DNA of 14,723 nt from JBEGTT01 sp041179245 (GTDB lineage: Bacteria; Pseudomonadota; Gammaproteobacteria; Burkholderiales; Rhodocyclaceae), in assembly GCA_041179245.1 (NCBI GenBank), contig JBEGTT010000064.1:1-14723 (forward strand), written 5' to 3'. The position numbers and the translations under genes were made by a program. Shown in pieces: positions 1 through 7,171 of this stretch (the first letter of the stretch is position 1; the number at the start of each line of letters is the position of its first letter). The notes under the pieces were generated by a model. It searched no databases. It was not told where the DNA came from and worked only from the letters and a program-made list of their open reading frames with translations.

Positions 1-243
1 GATACCCAAAACCGGCACGCCTAGTTCAAACACCGCATTCGGGGCGCGTGGCGTATCGCCTTCAGTGACAGAGCTTGGGCCACCTGACAGGATGATGCCA
101 TTGGCGCCATAGTTATGAATGAACTCATCCGAAACATCGTAGGGATGGATCTCACAGAACACCTTGGCTTCACGTACGCGGCGAGCAATTAACTGGGTGA
201 CTTGAGAACCGAAGTCTAGGATAAGTATTTTTTGGTGGGACAT
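1..243 (-). CDS. guaA: GMP synthase (glutamine-hydrolysing), N-terminal 81 residues
   Basis: Converts XMP to GMP using glutamine and ATP, in the cytosol. Only the first 81 codons lie in the window; the gene runs off the left edge. The translation begins MSHQKILILDFGSQVTQLIA, the hallmark start of the class I glutamine amidotransferase domain of GuaA. It continues through ILSGGPSSV (around residues 52-60) to GVPVLGI at the edge, so the catalytic Cys of the usual GICYG motif falls just outside. The ATG at 243 is supported by the match to the family N-terminus; no strong Shine-Dalgarno is visible. It lies downstream of guaB on the same strand with only a 33-codon mini-ORF between, so co-transcription with guaB is likely. 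Identification is firm; only the partial extent limits it. Confidence 0.97.
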   Translation of the reverse strand, partial: MSHQKILILDFGSQVTQLIARRVREAKVFCEIHPYDVSDEFIHNYGANGIILSGGPSSVTEGDTPRAPNAVFELGVPVLGI

Positions 244-258
244 GGCGTGAATGCAGTC

Positions 259-360
259 TTAGAGGCGGTCAAGATAAAGCAGTAATTGGGAAAAAAGAAT
301 GACCCCTGCGGCTGCCAAACTGATGAGTAAGGCTTTTTGCCAGAGGGGCCAGTTTTTCAT
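259..360 (-). CDS. Possible 33-residue single-pass membrane protein between guaB and guaA
   Basis: I do not recognise a family. On the minus strand an ATG at 360 opens a 33-codon frame ending in TAA at 259, filling nearly all of the gap between guaB and guaA. The peptide starts MKNWPLWQKALLISLAAAG and continues through a hydrophobic run to end in YLDRL. A short basic N-terminus (K2, W-P-L-W-Q-K) is followed by about 20 hydrophobic residues and a charged C-terminus, the layout of a small inner-membrane peptide with its N-terminus inside. It ends 15 nt before the guaA ATG. Against it: no clear Shine-Dalgarno precedes the ATG, and a short frame can arise by chance. The transmembrane pattern and snug fit argue it may be real. 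Confidence 0.45.
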   Translation of the reverse strand: MKNWPLWQKALLISLAAAGVILFSQLLLYLDRL

Positions 361-382
361 GGTGTTTTTTTGTTTTTGAAAT

Positions 383-1843
383 TTAATCTACGTGGTAGTT
401 CGGCGCTTCTTTGGTGATCTGGACATCATGGACATGCGATTCACGCACGCCAGCAGAAGTGATTTCCATGAAACAAGCCTGTTCGTGAACGTCGGTAATG
501 CTAGAGCATCCCAAATAGCCCATGGATGAACGCAAGCCACCCATTAACTGGTGAATAACGGCAAGGACAGAGCCTTTATAGGGGACTCGGCCTTCAATAC
601 CTTCAGGAACAAATTTGTCAGCAGCGGAGGTGTCTTGGAAGTAACGGTCTGAAGAACCCGCTTGCATTGCACCCAACGAACCCATACCACGATATGACTT
701 GTAAGAGCGGCCTTGAAATAGCTCAACTTCACCCGGGGCTTCTTCCGTGCCAGCGAATAAACCACCTAGCATCACAGTGTCCGCACCGGCGGCAATCGCT
801 TTTGCGATGTCACCAGAGTAGCGAATGCCACCGTCGGCAATCATTGGCACACCCGAGCCTTTTAAGGCTTCGGAGACGTTTTGAATGGCGGTAATTTGTG
901 GAACACCCACACCAGCGACGATCCGCGTTGTGCAAATGGAGCCGGGTCCAATACCTACTTTGACACCATCGGCACCGTGATCGGCAAGGGCAAGTGCCGC
1001 TGCCGCCGTGGCGATGTTGCCGCCAATGACGTCAATGTGTGGGAAATTTTGTTTGACCCACTTCACCCGGTCGAGCACGCCTTGGGAATGGCCGTGTGCA
1101 GTGTCAACAACGATCACGTCAACGCCTGCTTCTGCCAACAAGGCAACCCGTTCTTCTGTGCCAGCACCGACACCAACGGCGGCGCCAACCCGCAAACGAC
1201 CCGCAGCATCTTTGTTTGCCAAAGGGTGTTCTGTCGATTTAAGGATGTCCTTGACAGTAATTAGTCCACGTAGGTGGTATTGGTCATCAATCACCAGCAC
1301 CCGTTCTAAGCGGTGAACGCGAATCAACTCTTTGGCATCTTCAACACTGGCTTCTTCGTTGACCGTGACCAAACGCTTGCGTGGGGTCATGATTAACTTC
1401 ACCGGTTGATCGAGATTGGTCTCAAAACGTAGATCACGGTTGGTGACGATACCCACGACTTTGCCTGCCTTATCGATTACAGGGAGACCTGAAATCTTGT
1501 GCTGACGGGTAATTTCAATCACATCACGGACAGTCATCATCGGTGAAACGGTGATCGGGTCGCGCAGAATACCGGATTCAAAACGCTTGACCTTAGCAAC
1601 TTCCGCAGCCTGTGTTTTGGCTGGCATGTTTTTATGGACGATCCCAATGCCGCCTTCTTGCGCCATGGCAATTGCCAGGCGAGCTTCTGTGACGGTATCC
1701 ATTGCTGCAGATAACAACGGCAGGTTGAGGCTTATATTTCGCGTTAAGCGGGTGCTTAGACTTACGTCTTTCGGCAGGATTTGAGAATGGGCAGGGACGA
1801 GCAGTACGTCGTCAAAGGTGAGGGCTTTTTGTAGCAGTCGCAT
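383..1843 (-). CDS. guaB: Inosine-5'-monophosphate dehydrogenase
   Basis: Oxidises IMP to XMP with NAD+, the committed step of guanine nucleotide synthesis, as a cytosolic oligomer. The protein has 486 residues, the normal length. It begins MRLLQKALTFDDVLLVPA, and the substrate-binding region SAAMDTVTE lies at about 45-53. Two CBS domains occupy roughly 95-205; these bind adenine/guanine nucleotides in the family. The catalytic loop GIGPGSICTTRIVAG puts the nucleophile at Cys304. ADGGIRYSGD (about 336-345) contacts the phosphate, and YRGMGSLGAM (about 384-393) is the family signature. It lies upstream of guaA in the same direction, forming a gua operon. A consensus-like TATAAT lies about 30 nt upstream, and the upstream sucD terminator isolates it from the suc genes. 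Confidence 0.98.
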   Translation of the reverse strand: MRLLQKALTFDDVLLVPAHSQILPKDVSLSTRLTRNISLNLPLLSAAMDTVTEARLAIAMAQEGGIGIVHKNMPAKTQAAEVAKVKRFESGILRDPITVSPMMTVRDVIEITRQHKISGLPVIDKAGKVVGIVTNRDLRFETNLDQPVKLIMTPRKRLVTVNEEASVEDAKELIRVHRLERVLVIDDQYHLRGLITVKDILKSTEHPLANKDAAGRLRVGAAVGVGAGTEERVALLAEAGVDVIVVDTAHGHSQGVLDRVKWVKQNFPHIDVIGGNIATAAAALALADHGADGVKVGIGPGSICTTRIVAGVGVPQITAIQNVSEALKGSGVPMIADGGIRYSGDIAKAIAAGADTVMLGGLFAGTEEAPGEVELFQGRSYKSYRGMGSLGAMQAGSSDRYFQDTSAADKFVPEGIEGRVPYKGSVLAVIHQLMGGLRSSMGYLGCSSITDVHEQACFMEITSAGVRESHVHDVQITKEAPNYHVD

Positions 1844-1874
1844 GGCCTGATAATTTTTCGGAGGTCACAAATCG

Positions 1875-1880
1875 GCATTA
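1875..1880 (-). promoter_or_regulatory. Probable -10 element of the guaB promoter
   Basis: Read on the minus strand, the hexamer is a perfect TATAAT lying 31 nt upstream of the guaB ATG, just after the sucD terminator. It is followed by GCCGA. The matching -35 is poor: with a 17-18 nt spacer the best fit is GTGAAA or TGAAAA. The -10 match and position are seen directly; promoter activity is inferred. No PurR-type operator was recognised. Confidence 0.5.
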
Positions 1881-1928
1881 TACAGCGAGCGGCGGCGGTT
1901 TTTCACGCTCACAAAAGTAAGCCAATAG

Positions 1929-1969
1929 AAAACGGGCCAATCAGTTGTTTAACCTGATTGACCCGTTTT
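1929..1969 (-). terminator. Rho-independent terminator downstream of sucD
   Basis: Two 16-nt arms, AAAACGGGCCAATCAG and CTGATTGACCCGTTTT on the plus strand, flank a 9-nt loop. In minus-strand RNA every position pairs, with one G-U wobble; in plus-strand RNA that position is a C-A mismatch. The minus-strand reading ends in UUUU from the arm itself, and it lies 45 nt past the sucD stop. It should end the sucCD transcript and separate it from guaB. Confidence 0.8.
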
Positions 1970-2013
1970 GATTCGCGCGTTGCTAAAAGCAACAAAACGC
2001 AACAACTAGCTAA

Positions 2014-2910
2014 TTACTTCAGTAGAGCCTTCAACAACTTGGCCATTTCAGATGGGTTACGCGTTACCGTGAAACCACATTCTTCCATGATCGCCAACTT
2101 GGCATCCGCCGTATCAGCACCACCAGAAATCAAGGCGCCAGCATGGCCCATACGCTTGCCTGCAGGTGCAGTTACGCCAGCGATGAAACCAACGATTGGT
2201 TTCTTCATATTGGCTTTACACCACATTGCCGCTTCAGCTTCGTCTGGACCGCCGATTTCGCCGATCATGATGACTGCATCGGTATCTGGATCATCGTTGA
2301 ACATGCGCATGACGTCGATGTGCTTCAGACCGTTGATTGGGTCACCACCGATACCCACCGCAGAAGATTGACCCAGACCGATTTCAGTCAGTTGGCCAAC
2401 CGCTTCGTACGTCAGCGTACCGGAGCGGGAAACCACGCCGATACGACCTTTACGGTGAATGTGACCTGGCATGATGCCGATCTTGATTTCGTCAGGCGTA
2501 ATCAGACCTGGGCAGTTTGGTCCCAGCAGCAATGTTTCTTTGCCACCAGCAGCAACTTTAGCCTTCATGCGGTTACGAACTTCCAGCATGTCACGGACTG
2601 GAATGCCTTCCGTGATACAGATTGCCAGATCCAGATCCGCTTCAACAGCTTCCCAAATCGCAGCGGCTGCGCCTGCTGGTGGAACATAAATAACAGAAAC
2701 CGTTGCGCCAGTTTCAGCAGCAGCTTCTTTAACAGAACCAAAAATCGGGATGTCGAAAATCTTTTCGCCAGCCTTTTTAGGGTTTACACCAGCAACAAAA
2801 CATTCTTTGCCGTTTGCGTATTCCTGGCATTTTTCCGTGTGGAATTGGCCAGTTTTACCGGTAATACCCTGAGTGATAACTTTGGTGTTTTTATTGATCA
2901 GAATAGACAT
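2014..2910 (-). CDS. sucD: Succinyl-CoA synthetase, alpha subunit
   Basis: Alpha subunit of the TCA-cycle enzyme that interconverts succinyl-CoA and succinate with formation of ATP or GTP. It binds CoA and carries the phosphohistidine. The protein has 298 residues. The CoA-binding Rossmann fold starts MSILINKNTKVITQGITGKTG, with GITGKTGQFH around 16-25. LLGPNCPGLITP lies near 127-138. The phosphorylated histidine is in GHAGALISGG, at about His256. It starts 11 nt after the sucC stop. The Shine-Dalgarno AAGGAG overlaps the sucC stop codon, so translation is probably coupled for 1:1 stoichiometry. The TVSVIYVPPAGAAAAIWEA wording is typical of betaproteobacterial SucD. A strong terminator follows. 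Confidence 0.98.
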   Translation of the reverse strand: MSILINKNTKVITQGITGKTGQFHTEKCQEYANGKECFVAGVNPKKAGEKIFDIPIFGSVKEAAAETGATVSVIYVPPAGAAAAIWEAVEADLDLAICITEGIPVRDMLEVRNRMKAKVAAGGKETLLLGPNCPGLITPDEIKIGIMPGHIHRKGRIGVVSRSGTLTYEAVGQLTEIGLGQSSAVGIGGDPINGLKHIDVMRMFNDDPDTDAVIMIGEIGGPDEAEAAMWCKANMKKPIVGFIAGVTAPAGKRMGHAGALISGGADTADAKLAIMEECGFTVTRNPSEMAKLLKALLK

Positions 2911-2921
2911 TCGCTAGCTCC

Positions 2922-4082
2922 TTACTTGACCGCTGCAACGATCTGGGTGGCGGCTTCAGCCATGGAATCGGCGGAGATAATTGGCAGACCAGAGTCAACC
3001 AGAATCTTCTTGCCCAAATCTTCGTTCGTACCCTTCATGCGCACGACCAGCGGCACAGACAGGTTAACTTCCTTAGCGGCAGCAACCACGCCAGCGGCGA
3101 TGGTGTCACACTTCATAATGCCGCCGAAGATGTTAACCAGAATGCCTTTGACCTTTGGATTTTTCAGCATGATTTTGAAGGCTTCAGTGACCTTCTCAGT
3201 CGTAGCACCACCACCAACGTCCAAGAAGTTAGCTGGCTCTGCACCAAACAACTTGATGGTGTCCATGGTTGCCATCGCCAGACCAGCACCATTTACCAAA
3301 CAGCCAATATTGCCGTCTAGAGAGATGTAAGCCAGATCAAACTTAGAGGCTTCCACTTCGTCAGCATCTTCTTCGTCCAAGTCACGCATCGCAACGATTT
3401 CTTGCTGGCGATACAGCGCGTTCGAATCAAAGTTGAACTTGGCGTCAATCGCCTTAACGGTGCCATCAGTTTCGTGGATCAGCGGATTAATTTCGGCCAG
3501 CGAAGCATCCGTTTCCATGTAGCAGGTGTACAGCTTCTTCAGGGTATCGATACATTGTGGAATCGAGGATTCCAACATACCCATGCCCTTAGCCAGCTCC
3601 AAGCCCTGCGCGTCGGTCAGACCAACCAGCGGGTTGATGAAAACCTTGACGATTTTTTCCGGTGTATTGTGGGCAACTTCTTCGATGTCCATGCCACCTT
3701 CGTAGGAGGCCATCATCGCCACGGACTGAGATGCGCGATCGGTCAGCGCAGCTACGTAGTATTCGTGTTGGATGTCAGCACCTTCTTCGATCAGCAGGTG
3801 ACGAACCTTCTGGCCTTCGGGGCCGGTTTGATGCGTGATTAGTTGCATGCCCAGAATCTGGCCGGCGTACTCGCGTACTTTTTCGAGGGAGGTTGCGACC
3901 TTGACGCCGCCGCCTTTACCACGGCCACCAGCGTGGATCTGAGCCTTGACGACCCAAACCTTACCGCCCAAGGTTTCGGCTGCTTTAACCGCGTCATCAA
4001 CGGTCGTGCAGTGAATCCCGCGCGGAACCGTAACGCCGAATTTCTTCAGGAGTTGTTTACCCTGATATTCGTGAATTTTCAT
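2922..4082 (-). CDS. sucC: Succinyl-CoA synthetase, beta subunit
   Basis: Beta subunit of succinyl-CoA synthetase; its ATP-grasp domain binds the nucleotide and Mg2+ and pairs with SucD. The 386-residue protein starts MKIHEYQGKQLLKKFGV, the usual family N-terminus. AGGRGKGGGVK (about 51-61) is the glycine-rich nucleotide loop. AEINPLI lies mid-protein (Mg2+ region), and FLDVGGGA opens the C-terminal ligase domain. An ATG two codons upstream (4088) is in frame but abuts the Shine-Dalgarno AAGGA (4089-4093) with zero spacing. The ATG at 4082 sits 6 nt downstream of that site and gives the conserved N-terminus, so I chose it. Together with sucD it makes a two-gene operon; the sucAB genes are not in the window. 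The leader upstream is structured. Confidence 0.97.
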   Translation of the reverse strand: MKIHEYQGKQLLKKFGVTVPRGIHCTTVDDAVKAAETLGGKVWVVKAQIHAGGRGKGGGVKVATSLEKVREYAGQILGMQLITHQTGPEGQKVRHLLIEEGADIQHEYYVAALTDRASQSVAMMASYEGGMDIEEVAHNTPEKIVKVFINPLVGLTDAQGLELAKGMGMLESSIPQCIDTLKKLYTCYMETDASLAEINPLIHETDGTVKAIDAKFNFDSNALYRQQEIVAMRDLDEEDADEVEASKFDLAYISLDGNIGCLVNGAGLAMATMDTIKLFGAEPANFLDVGGGATTEKVTEAFKIMLKNPKVKGILVNIFGGIMKCDTIAAGVVAAAKEVNLSVPLVVRMKGTNEDLGKKILVDSGLPIISADSMAEAATQIVAAVK

Positions 4083-4260
4083 GCGCATTCCTTGCTAGTA
4101 ATGAAGTTACGTGCGATGAAGTTACGTACGCCTTGACGTAAATAACCCGTGCACAATTTTGAGCGGCAAACCAAACGATTTCACGGCCAGCCATCCCTTC
4201 CTCCGATTCGGCAACCACTGCCGAACCGCTAAAACCATAGCCTGTTTAATCGCTCTTTGA
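4083..4260 (-). promoter_or_regulatory. Structured leader of sucCD with two hairpins and a possible leader ORF
   Basis: On the minus strand a 10-bp hairpin (4204-4228; arms CGGTTCGGCA and TGCCGAATCG, 5-nt loop, one G-U) is followed at once by GGAGGAAGGG. That is a stronger Shine-Dalgarno than sucC's own. It precedes an ATG at 4194 that opens a 45-codon frame ending at 4057, inside sucC in another frame. A second hairpin (4122-4141; TTACGT/ACGTAA arms) lies between the two starts. Neither hairpin has a U-tract, so these are not simple terminators. Conserved leader RNAs upstream of suc genes have been described (sucA, sucA-II and sucC motifs); I cannot tell by eye whether this is one of them. 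Structures are seen; regulatory function is inferred. Confidence 0.4.
4101..4130. repeat. 15-nt tandem duplication in the sucC leader
   Basis: Two adjacent copies, ATGAAGTTACGTGCG (4101-4115) and ATGAAGTTACGTACG (4116-4130), differ at one base. They lie 18 nt upstream of the sucC ATG. Within the possible leader ORF they duplicate a Val-Thr-Ser segment. The copy nearer pmbA also contributes one arm of the 4122-4141 hairpin. This looks like recent replication slippage. Confidence 0.75.
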
Positions 4261-4294
4261 CGGTCTTTTATGGCTATCTCCCGATAGTAACACA

Positions 4295-4356
4295 GCTAAA
4301 ACCAAGCGGTTTGCTCCGAAATTCATAATTACGGAAGCCGTGTGTGCGGTTTTAGC
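4295..4356. repeat. Inverted repeat GCTAAAACC/GGTTTTAGC downstream of pmbA
   Basis: GCTAAAACC at 4295-4303 and its exact complement at 4348-4356 enclose a 44-nt loop. The loop has further partial pairing (CCG-AATT...AATT-CGG around 4312-4333). A third copy of GCTAAAACC, in direct orientation with the first, lies at 4228-4236. The outer pair starts 9 nt beyond the pmbA stop, so it could be the 3' structure of the pmbA transcript, but it lacks a U-tract in that direction. Function is unknown. Confidence 0.4.
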
Positions 4357-4364
4357 GTACCTAG

Positions 4365-5705
4365 TCAGTTGCCAGCGATCTTCATTCGTTCGATCAAAAT
4401 TGAACCGGTTTGCTTTGAGCCTTTGGTATGAATATCTGAGCCAATTGCTAAAATTTGCTGGAACATTTCTCGCAAATTCCCTGCAATAGTGATTTCCTCA
4501 ACGGGATGAACAATCTCACCGTTTTCAACCCAGAAACCGGCAGCACCGCGTGAGTAGTCTCCCGTGACGTAGTTAATCCCGTGGCCGAGTAGTTCTATGA
4601 CCAATAAACCACGTCCCATGCGTTTAATCAGTGCGGGTAAATCATCCGATCCGGGCTGCAGAAAAAGATTGTGACTTCCCCCCGCGTTACCTGTTGTTTC
4701 CATACCTAATTTGCGCGCGGTATAAGTGCTTAGAAAATAACCATTCAGCACCCCATCAACCACCACTTCACGATTTTGGGTAGCCACACCGTCGTTATCG
4801 AAAGCGGAGCTGGCTAATCCTCCTAGTACATGCGGGCGTTCTGAAAGGTTTACAAAGGAGGGGAAAATTGATTTTCCTAAGCTATCTACCAAAAAACTGG
4901 TTTTACGATACAAAGCACCCCCACTAACCGCGTGTACCAGACTGCCTAATAATCCAGATGCTAAGGGTGCTTCAAAAATCACCGGCACTTCACCAGTTTT
5001 GATGCGGCGGCCGCCTACTCGTGATACGGCGCGTTTGGCGGCCATCAAACCGATGTCCTGCGGCGCTTCCAGTAAGGAAAAATTTCGGCTGGTTGAGTAC
5101 CAAGAGTCCCGTTGCATCGACTCACCTTCACCTGCAATGACTGAGCAGGCCAAGTAATGGCGAGAGCTTGGGTAACCGCCGATAAAGCCGTTGCTGTTGG
5201 CTGCGACGAAATGCGCTTCCTGCACTGAAACGGTCGCACCTTCAGAGTTAGTAATTCGCTCATCGAAATCATAAGCTGCTTGCTCGCAGGTTTGGGCAAG
5301 TTCTACCGCGCTTTCGATGGTTTGATCCCACGGGTGATACAAACCCAAATCAGGGATGGATGTCGCCATTAATGCAGGGTCAGCTAGGCCGGCGCAGTTA
5401 TCCTCGGCTGTAAAACGAGCAATGTTCAGTGCGGCTTCAACCGTTTCCTGAATAGCCTTACGGGAAAAATCAGAAGTACTGGCGTAAGCCTTGCGTTGCC
5501 CCACATAAACGGTGACGCCTAACCCCTTATCGCGGTTGTATTCAATAGTCTCCACTTCGCCACAACGGACCGTAACCGATTGTCCAAAGCCTTCGGAAGT
5601 ATCTACTTCACAGGCAGAAGCGCCTTTTTGTCGGGCGTAGGCCAAAGCGTCTTGGGTAAAGGCTTGAAGCGTTTCTAAGGAATGGGCAAAGCGGCTGGCT
5701 GTCAT
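4365..5705 (-). CDS. pmbA: TldD/PmbA-family metalloprotease subunit PmbA (TldE)
   Basis: PmbA (TldE) works with TldD as a heteromeric metalloprotease in the cytosol. In other bacteria the pair matures microcin B17 and degrades unfolded small peptides such as CcdA. The protein has 446 residues, close to the E. coli length of about 450. Supporting stretches are EYNRDKGLGVTVYVGQRKAYAST in the N-terminal domain and ASSAFDNDGVATQ. Further on come GNAGGSHNLFLQPG, GHGINYVTGDYSRGAAGFWVENG and the C-terminal EITIAGNLREMFQ. The HExxxH zinc motif belongs to TldD and is absent here, as expected for PmbA. TldD is not in the window. It is divergent from yjgA with a 50-nt gap, a gene pair also seen in E. 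coli. No strong Shine-Dalgarno precedes the ATG. Confidence 0.95.
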   Translation of the reverse strand: MTASRFAHSLETLQAFTQDALAYARQKGASACEVDTSEGFGQSVTVRCGEVETIEYNRDKGLGVTVYVGQRKAYASTSDFSRKAIQETVEAALNIARFTAEDNCAGLADPALMATSIPDLGLYHPWDQTIESAVELAQTCEQAAYDFDERITNSEGATVSVQEAHFVAANSNGFIGGYPSSRHYLACSVIAGEGESMQRDSWYSTSRNFSLLEAPQDIGLMAAKRAVSRVGGRRIKTGEVPVIFEAPLASGLLGSLVHAVSGGALYRKTSFLVDSLGKSIFPSFVNLSERPHVLGGLASSAFDNDGVATQNREVVVDGVLNGYFLSTYTARKLGMETTGNAGGSHNLFLQPGSDDLPALIKRMGRGLLVIELLGHGINYVTGDYSRGAAGFWVENGEIVHPVEEITIAGNLREMFQQILAIGSDIHTKGSKQTGSILIERMKIAGN

Positions 5706-5741
5706 GTCGTCTCGTTTTTAGGCAAATAAAGGCTCGGGCGG

Positions 5742-5748
5742 TATCATA
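5742..5748. promoter_or_regulatory. Overlapping -10-like elements in the pmbA/yjgA divergent gap
   Basis: The heptamer TATCATA reads TATCAT on the plus strand (5742-5747) and TATGAT on the minus strand (5748-5743), both good -10 matches. For yjgA the ATG follows only 8 nt after the hexamer, which would give a nearly leaderless mRNA; no Shine-Dalgarno precedes that ATG. The -35 regions are weak on both sides. Position and match are seen; promoter use is inferred. Confidence 0.35.
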
Positions 5749-5755
5749 GCAGCCC

Positions 5756-6325
5756 ATGAAAAAAGCCATCTCTAAAGACGACGACTATCTCGACGATGAT
5801 CGTCCGTCAAAAACTCAGAAAAAGCAGGCCATGCTCGACCTGCAAGATATCGGTTCGCGACTTGTTGAGCTTTCGATCGGTCAGGCTAAAAGTCTGAATC
5901 TGCCGGAAGACTTGCTCGCCGCTATCCTTGACTACCACCGCTTTCCCAAGCATGAAGCGCAACGTCGACAACTGCAGTACATCGGCAAAATCATGCGTAA
6001 AGTCGATCCTGAGCCGATTGAAGCCAGCCTAATAGCGCTTAAGGGTGAGTCAGCCGCTGAAATTTCGCGGATGCATCGACTTGAAGACCTGCGGGTACGT
6101 TTCCTGTCCAACGAAAAGGTCATCGACGAAATTCTTGGACTATGGCCACAGACGGATGTTTCGTATATGCGCCAGTTGCGCCGCAACGCCCTAAAAGAGC
6201 AGGAGCAAAACAAGCCGCCGAAAAGCTTCCGCCTCATTTTTAAAACCTTTAAAGCGTTGGAAAAAGGCGATCTGCCCTCAGAGGCTATGGCAGACGATCT
6301 AGAAAAATCGGAAGATTTGGACTAA
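5756..6325 (+). CDS. yjgA: Ribosome-associated protein YjgA/DarP (DUF615)
   Basis: YjgA (renamed DarP in E. coli) associates with late 50S precursors and helps form the peptidyl-transferase centre. The protein has 189 residues, the family size (about 180). It begins with an acidic/basic low-complexity segment (KDDDYLDDDRPSKTQKKQ). The conserved helical core follows: LQDIGSRLVELSIGQ, LNLPEDLLAAILDYHR, RRQLQYIGKIMRKVDPEPI and RLEDLRVRFL. It ends with RQLRRNALKEQEQNKPPKSF, matching the basic RNA-facing C-terminal part of the family. It is divergent from pmbA and 4 nt upstream of thyA, so it probably leads a yjgA-thyA-lipoprotein operon. There is no Shine-Dalgarno before its ATG, and a TATCAT lies unusually close. 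Confidence 0.93.
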   Translation: MKKAISKDDDYLDDDRPSKTQKKQAMLDLQDIGSRLVELSIGQAKSLNLPEDLLAAILDYHRFPKHEAQRRQLQYIGKIMRKVDPEPIEASLIALKGESAAEISRMHRLEDLRVRFLSNEKVIDEILGLWPQTDVSYMRQLRRNALKEQEQNKPPKSFRLIFKTFKALEKGDLPSEAMADDLEKSEDLD

Positions 6326-6329
6326 TCCT

Positions 6330-7166
6330 ATGGATACCGCTTACCAAGCACTACTCAACGACATTCTCAACAACGGCACCGCCAAAGGCGACCGTACCGG
6401 CACCGGCACTTTGTCTGTGTTTGGTCGAATGTTGCGCCATGACCTGAGCGATGGCTTCCCGCTGCTAACTACCAAAAAACTGCACATCAAGTCCATCCTG
6501 CACGAACTGCTCTGGTTTTTACAAGGCGGCACCAACATTGCGTACCTTAAAGAAAACGGCGTTTCGATTTGGGATGAATGGGCGACACCCGAAGGTGAAC
6601 TCGGCCCGGTTTATGGCGCTCAGTGGCGACACTGGTCTGGCGCTGACGGTCAAACTTACGATCAGGTTGCTACCTTGGTCGAAGGCTTGAAGAAAAACCC
6701 GAACAGTCGCCGCCATATCATCAATGCCTGGAACGTCGCTTACCTGCCTGACGAAAGCCAGAAACCGCAGGTTAACGCCGCCAACGGCAAAATGGCGCTG
6801 CCTCCTTGCCACGTCATGTATCAGTTTTATGTCGCTGACGGAAAACTCAGTTGCATGCTCACCCAGCGTTCTGGCGACTGCTTCCTTGGTGTGCCGTACA
6901 ACATGGCCAGCGTTTCCTTCCTGACGCACATGCTGGCTCAACAGTGCGATTTACAGGTGGGTGAGATTGTTCATTCGCTGGGGGATGTCCATCTCTACAT
7001 CAACCATCTCGACCAAGCTAAGTTACAACTTTCCCGCGAACCACGGTCTTTGCCGCAGTTGGTGATTAAACGTCGCCCCGATTCCATCTTTGATTACCGC
7101 TTTGACGATTTCGAGATCGTGGGTTACGACCCACATCCGCACATTCCTGCGCCGATTGCAATTTAA
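6330..7166 (+). CDS. thyA: Thymidylate synthase ThyA
   Basis: Methylates dUMP to dTMP using 5,10-methylene-tetrahydrofolate; a cytosolic homodimer needed for DNA precursor supply. The 278-residue protein has DRTGTGTLSVFG (21-32), the phosphate-binding loop. The nucleophile is Cys160, in LPPCHVMYQFY. QRSGDCFLGVPYNMAS (about 179-194) keeps the Arg, Ser, Asp and Asn that bind dUMP. The C-terminus APIAI closes the active site. It is 14 residues longer than E. coli ThyA, from an insertion just before the active-site Cys (YLPDESQKPQVNAANGK), which I believe also occurs in other proteobacterial ThyA proteins. No Shine-Dalgarno is visible; the 4-nt gap after yjgA suggests coupled translation. The folA gene that often follows thyA is not here. 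Confidence 0.97.
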   Translation: MDTAYQALLNDILNNGTAKGDRTGTGTLSVFGRMLRHDLSDGFPLLTTKKLHIKSILHELLWFLQGGTNIAYLKENGVSIWDEWATPEGELGPVYGAQWRHWSGADGQTYDQVATLVEGLKKNPNSRRHIINAWNVAYLPDESQKPQVNAANGKMALPPCHVMYQFYVADGKLSCMLTQRSGDCFLGVPYNMASVSFLTHMLAQQCDLQVGEIVHSLGDVHLYINHLDQAKLQLSREPRSLPQLVIKRRPDSIFDYRFDDFEIVGYDPHPHIPAPIAI

Positions 7167-7171
7167 GCAGA

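Noticed and set aside
2143..3330. A 395-codon open frame on the plus strand, antisense to sucD and sucC
   Set aside because: It lies entirely opposite two highly conserved genes, has no ribosome site or recognisable domain, and its composition (Phe, Thr, Asn, His rich) is typical of an antisense shadow frame.
3402..3842. A 146-codon plus-strand frame opposite sucC
   Set aside because: Antisense shadow of sucC with no family resemblance.
6720..6800. The 14-residue insertion before the ThyA active site as a novelty
   Set aside because: All catalytic residues are kept, and similar longer ThyA variants are, to my knowledge, found in other proteobacteria; treated as normal family variation.
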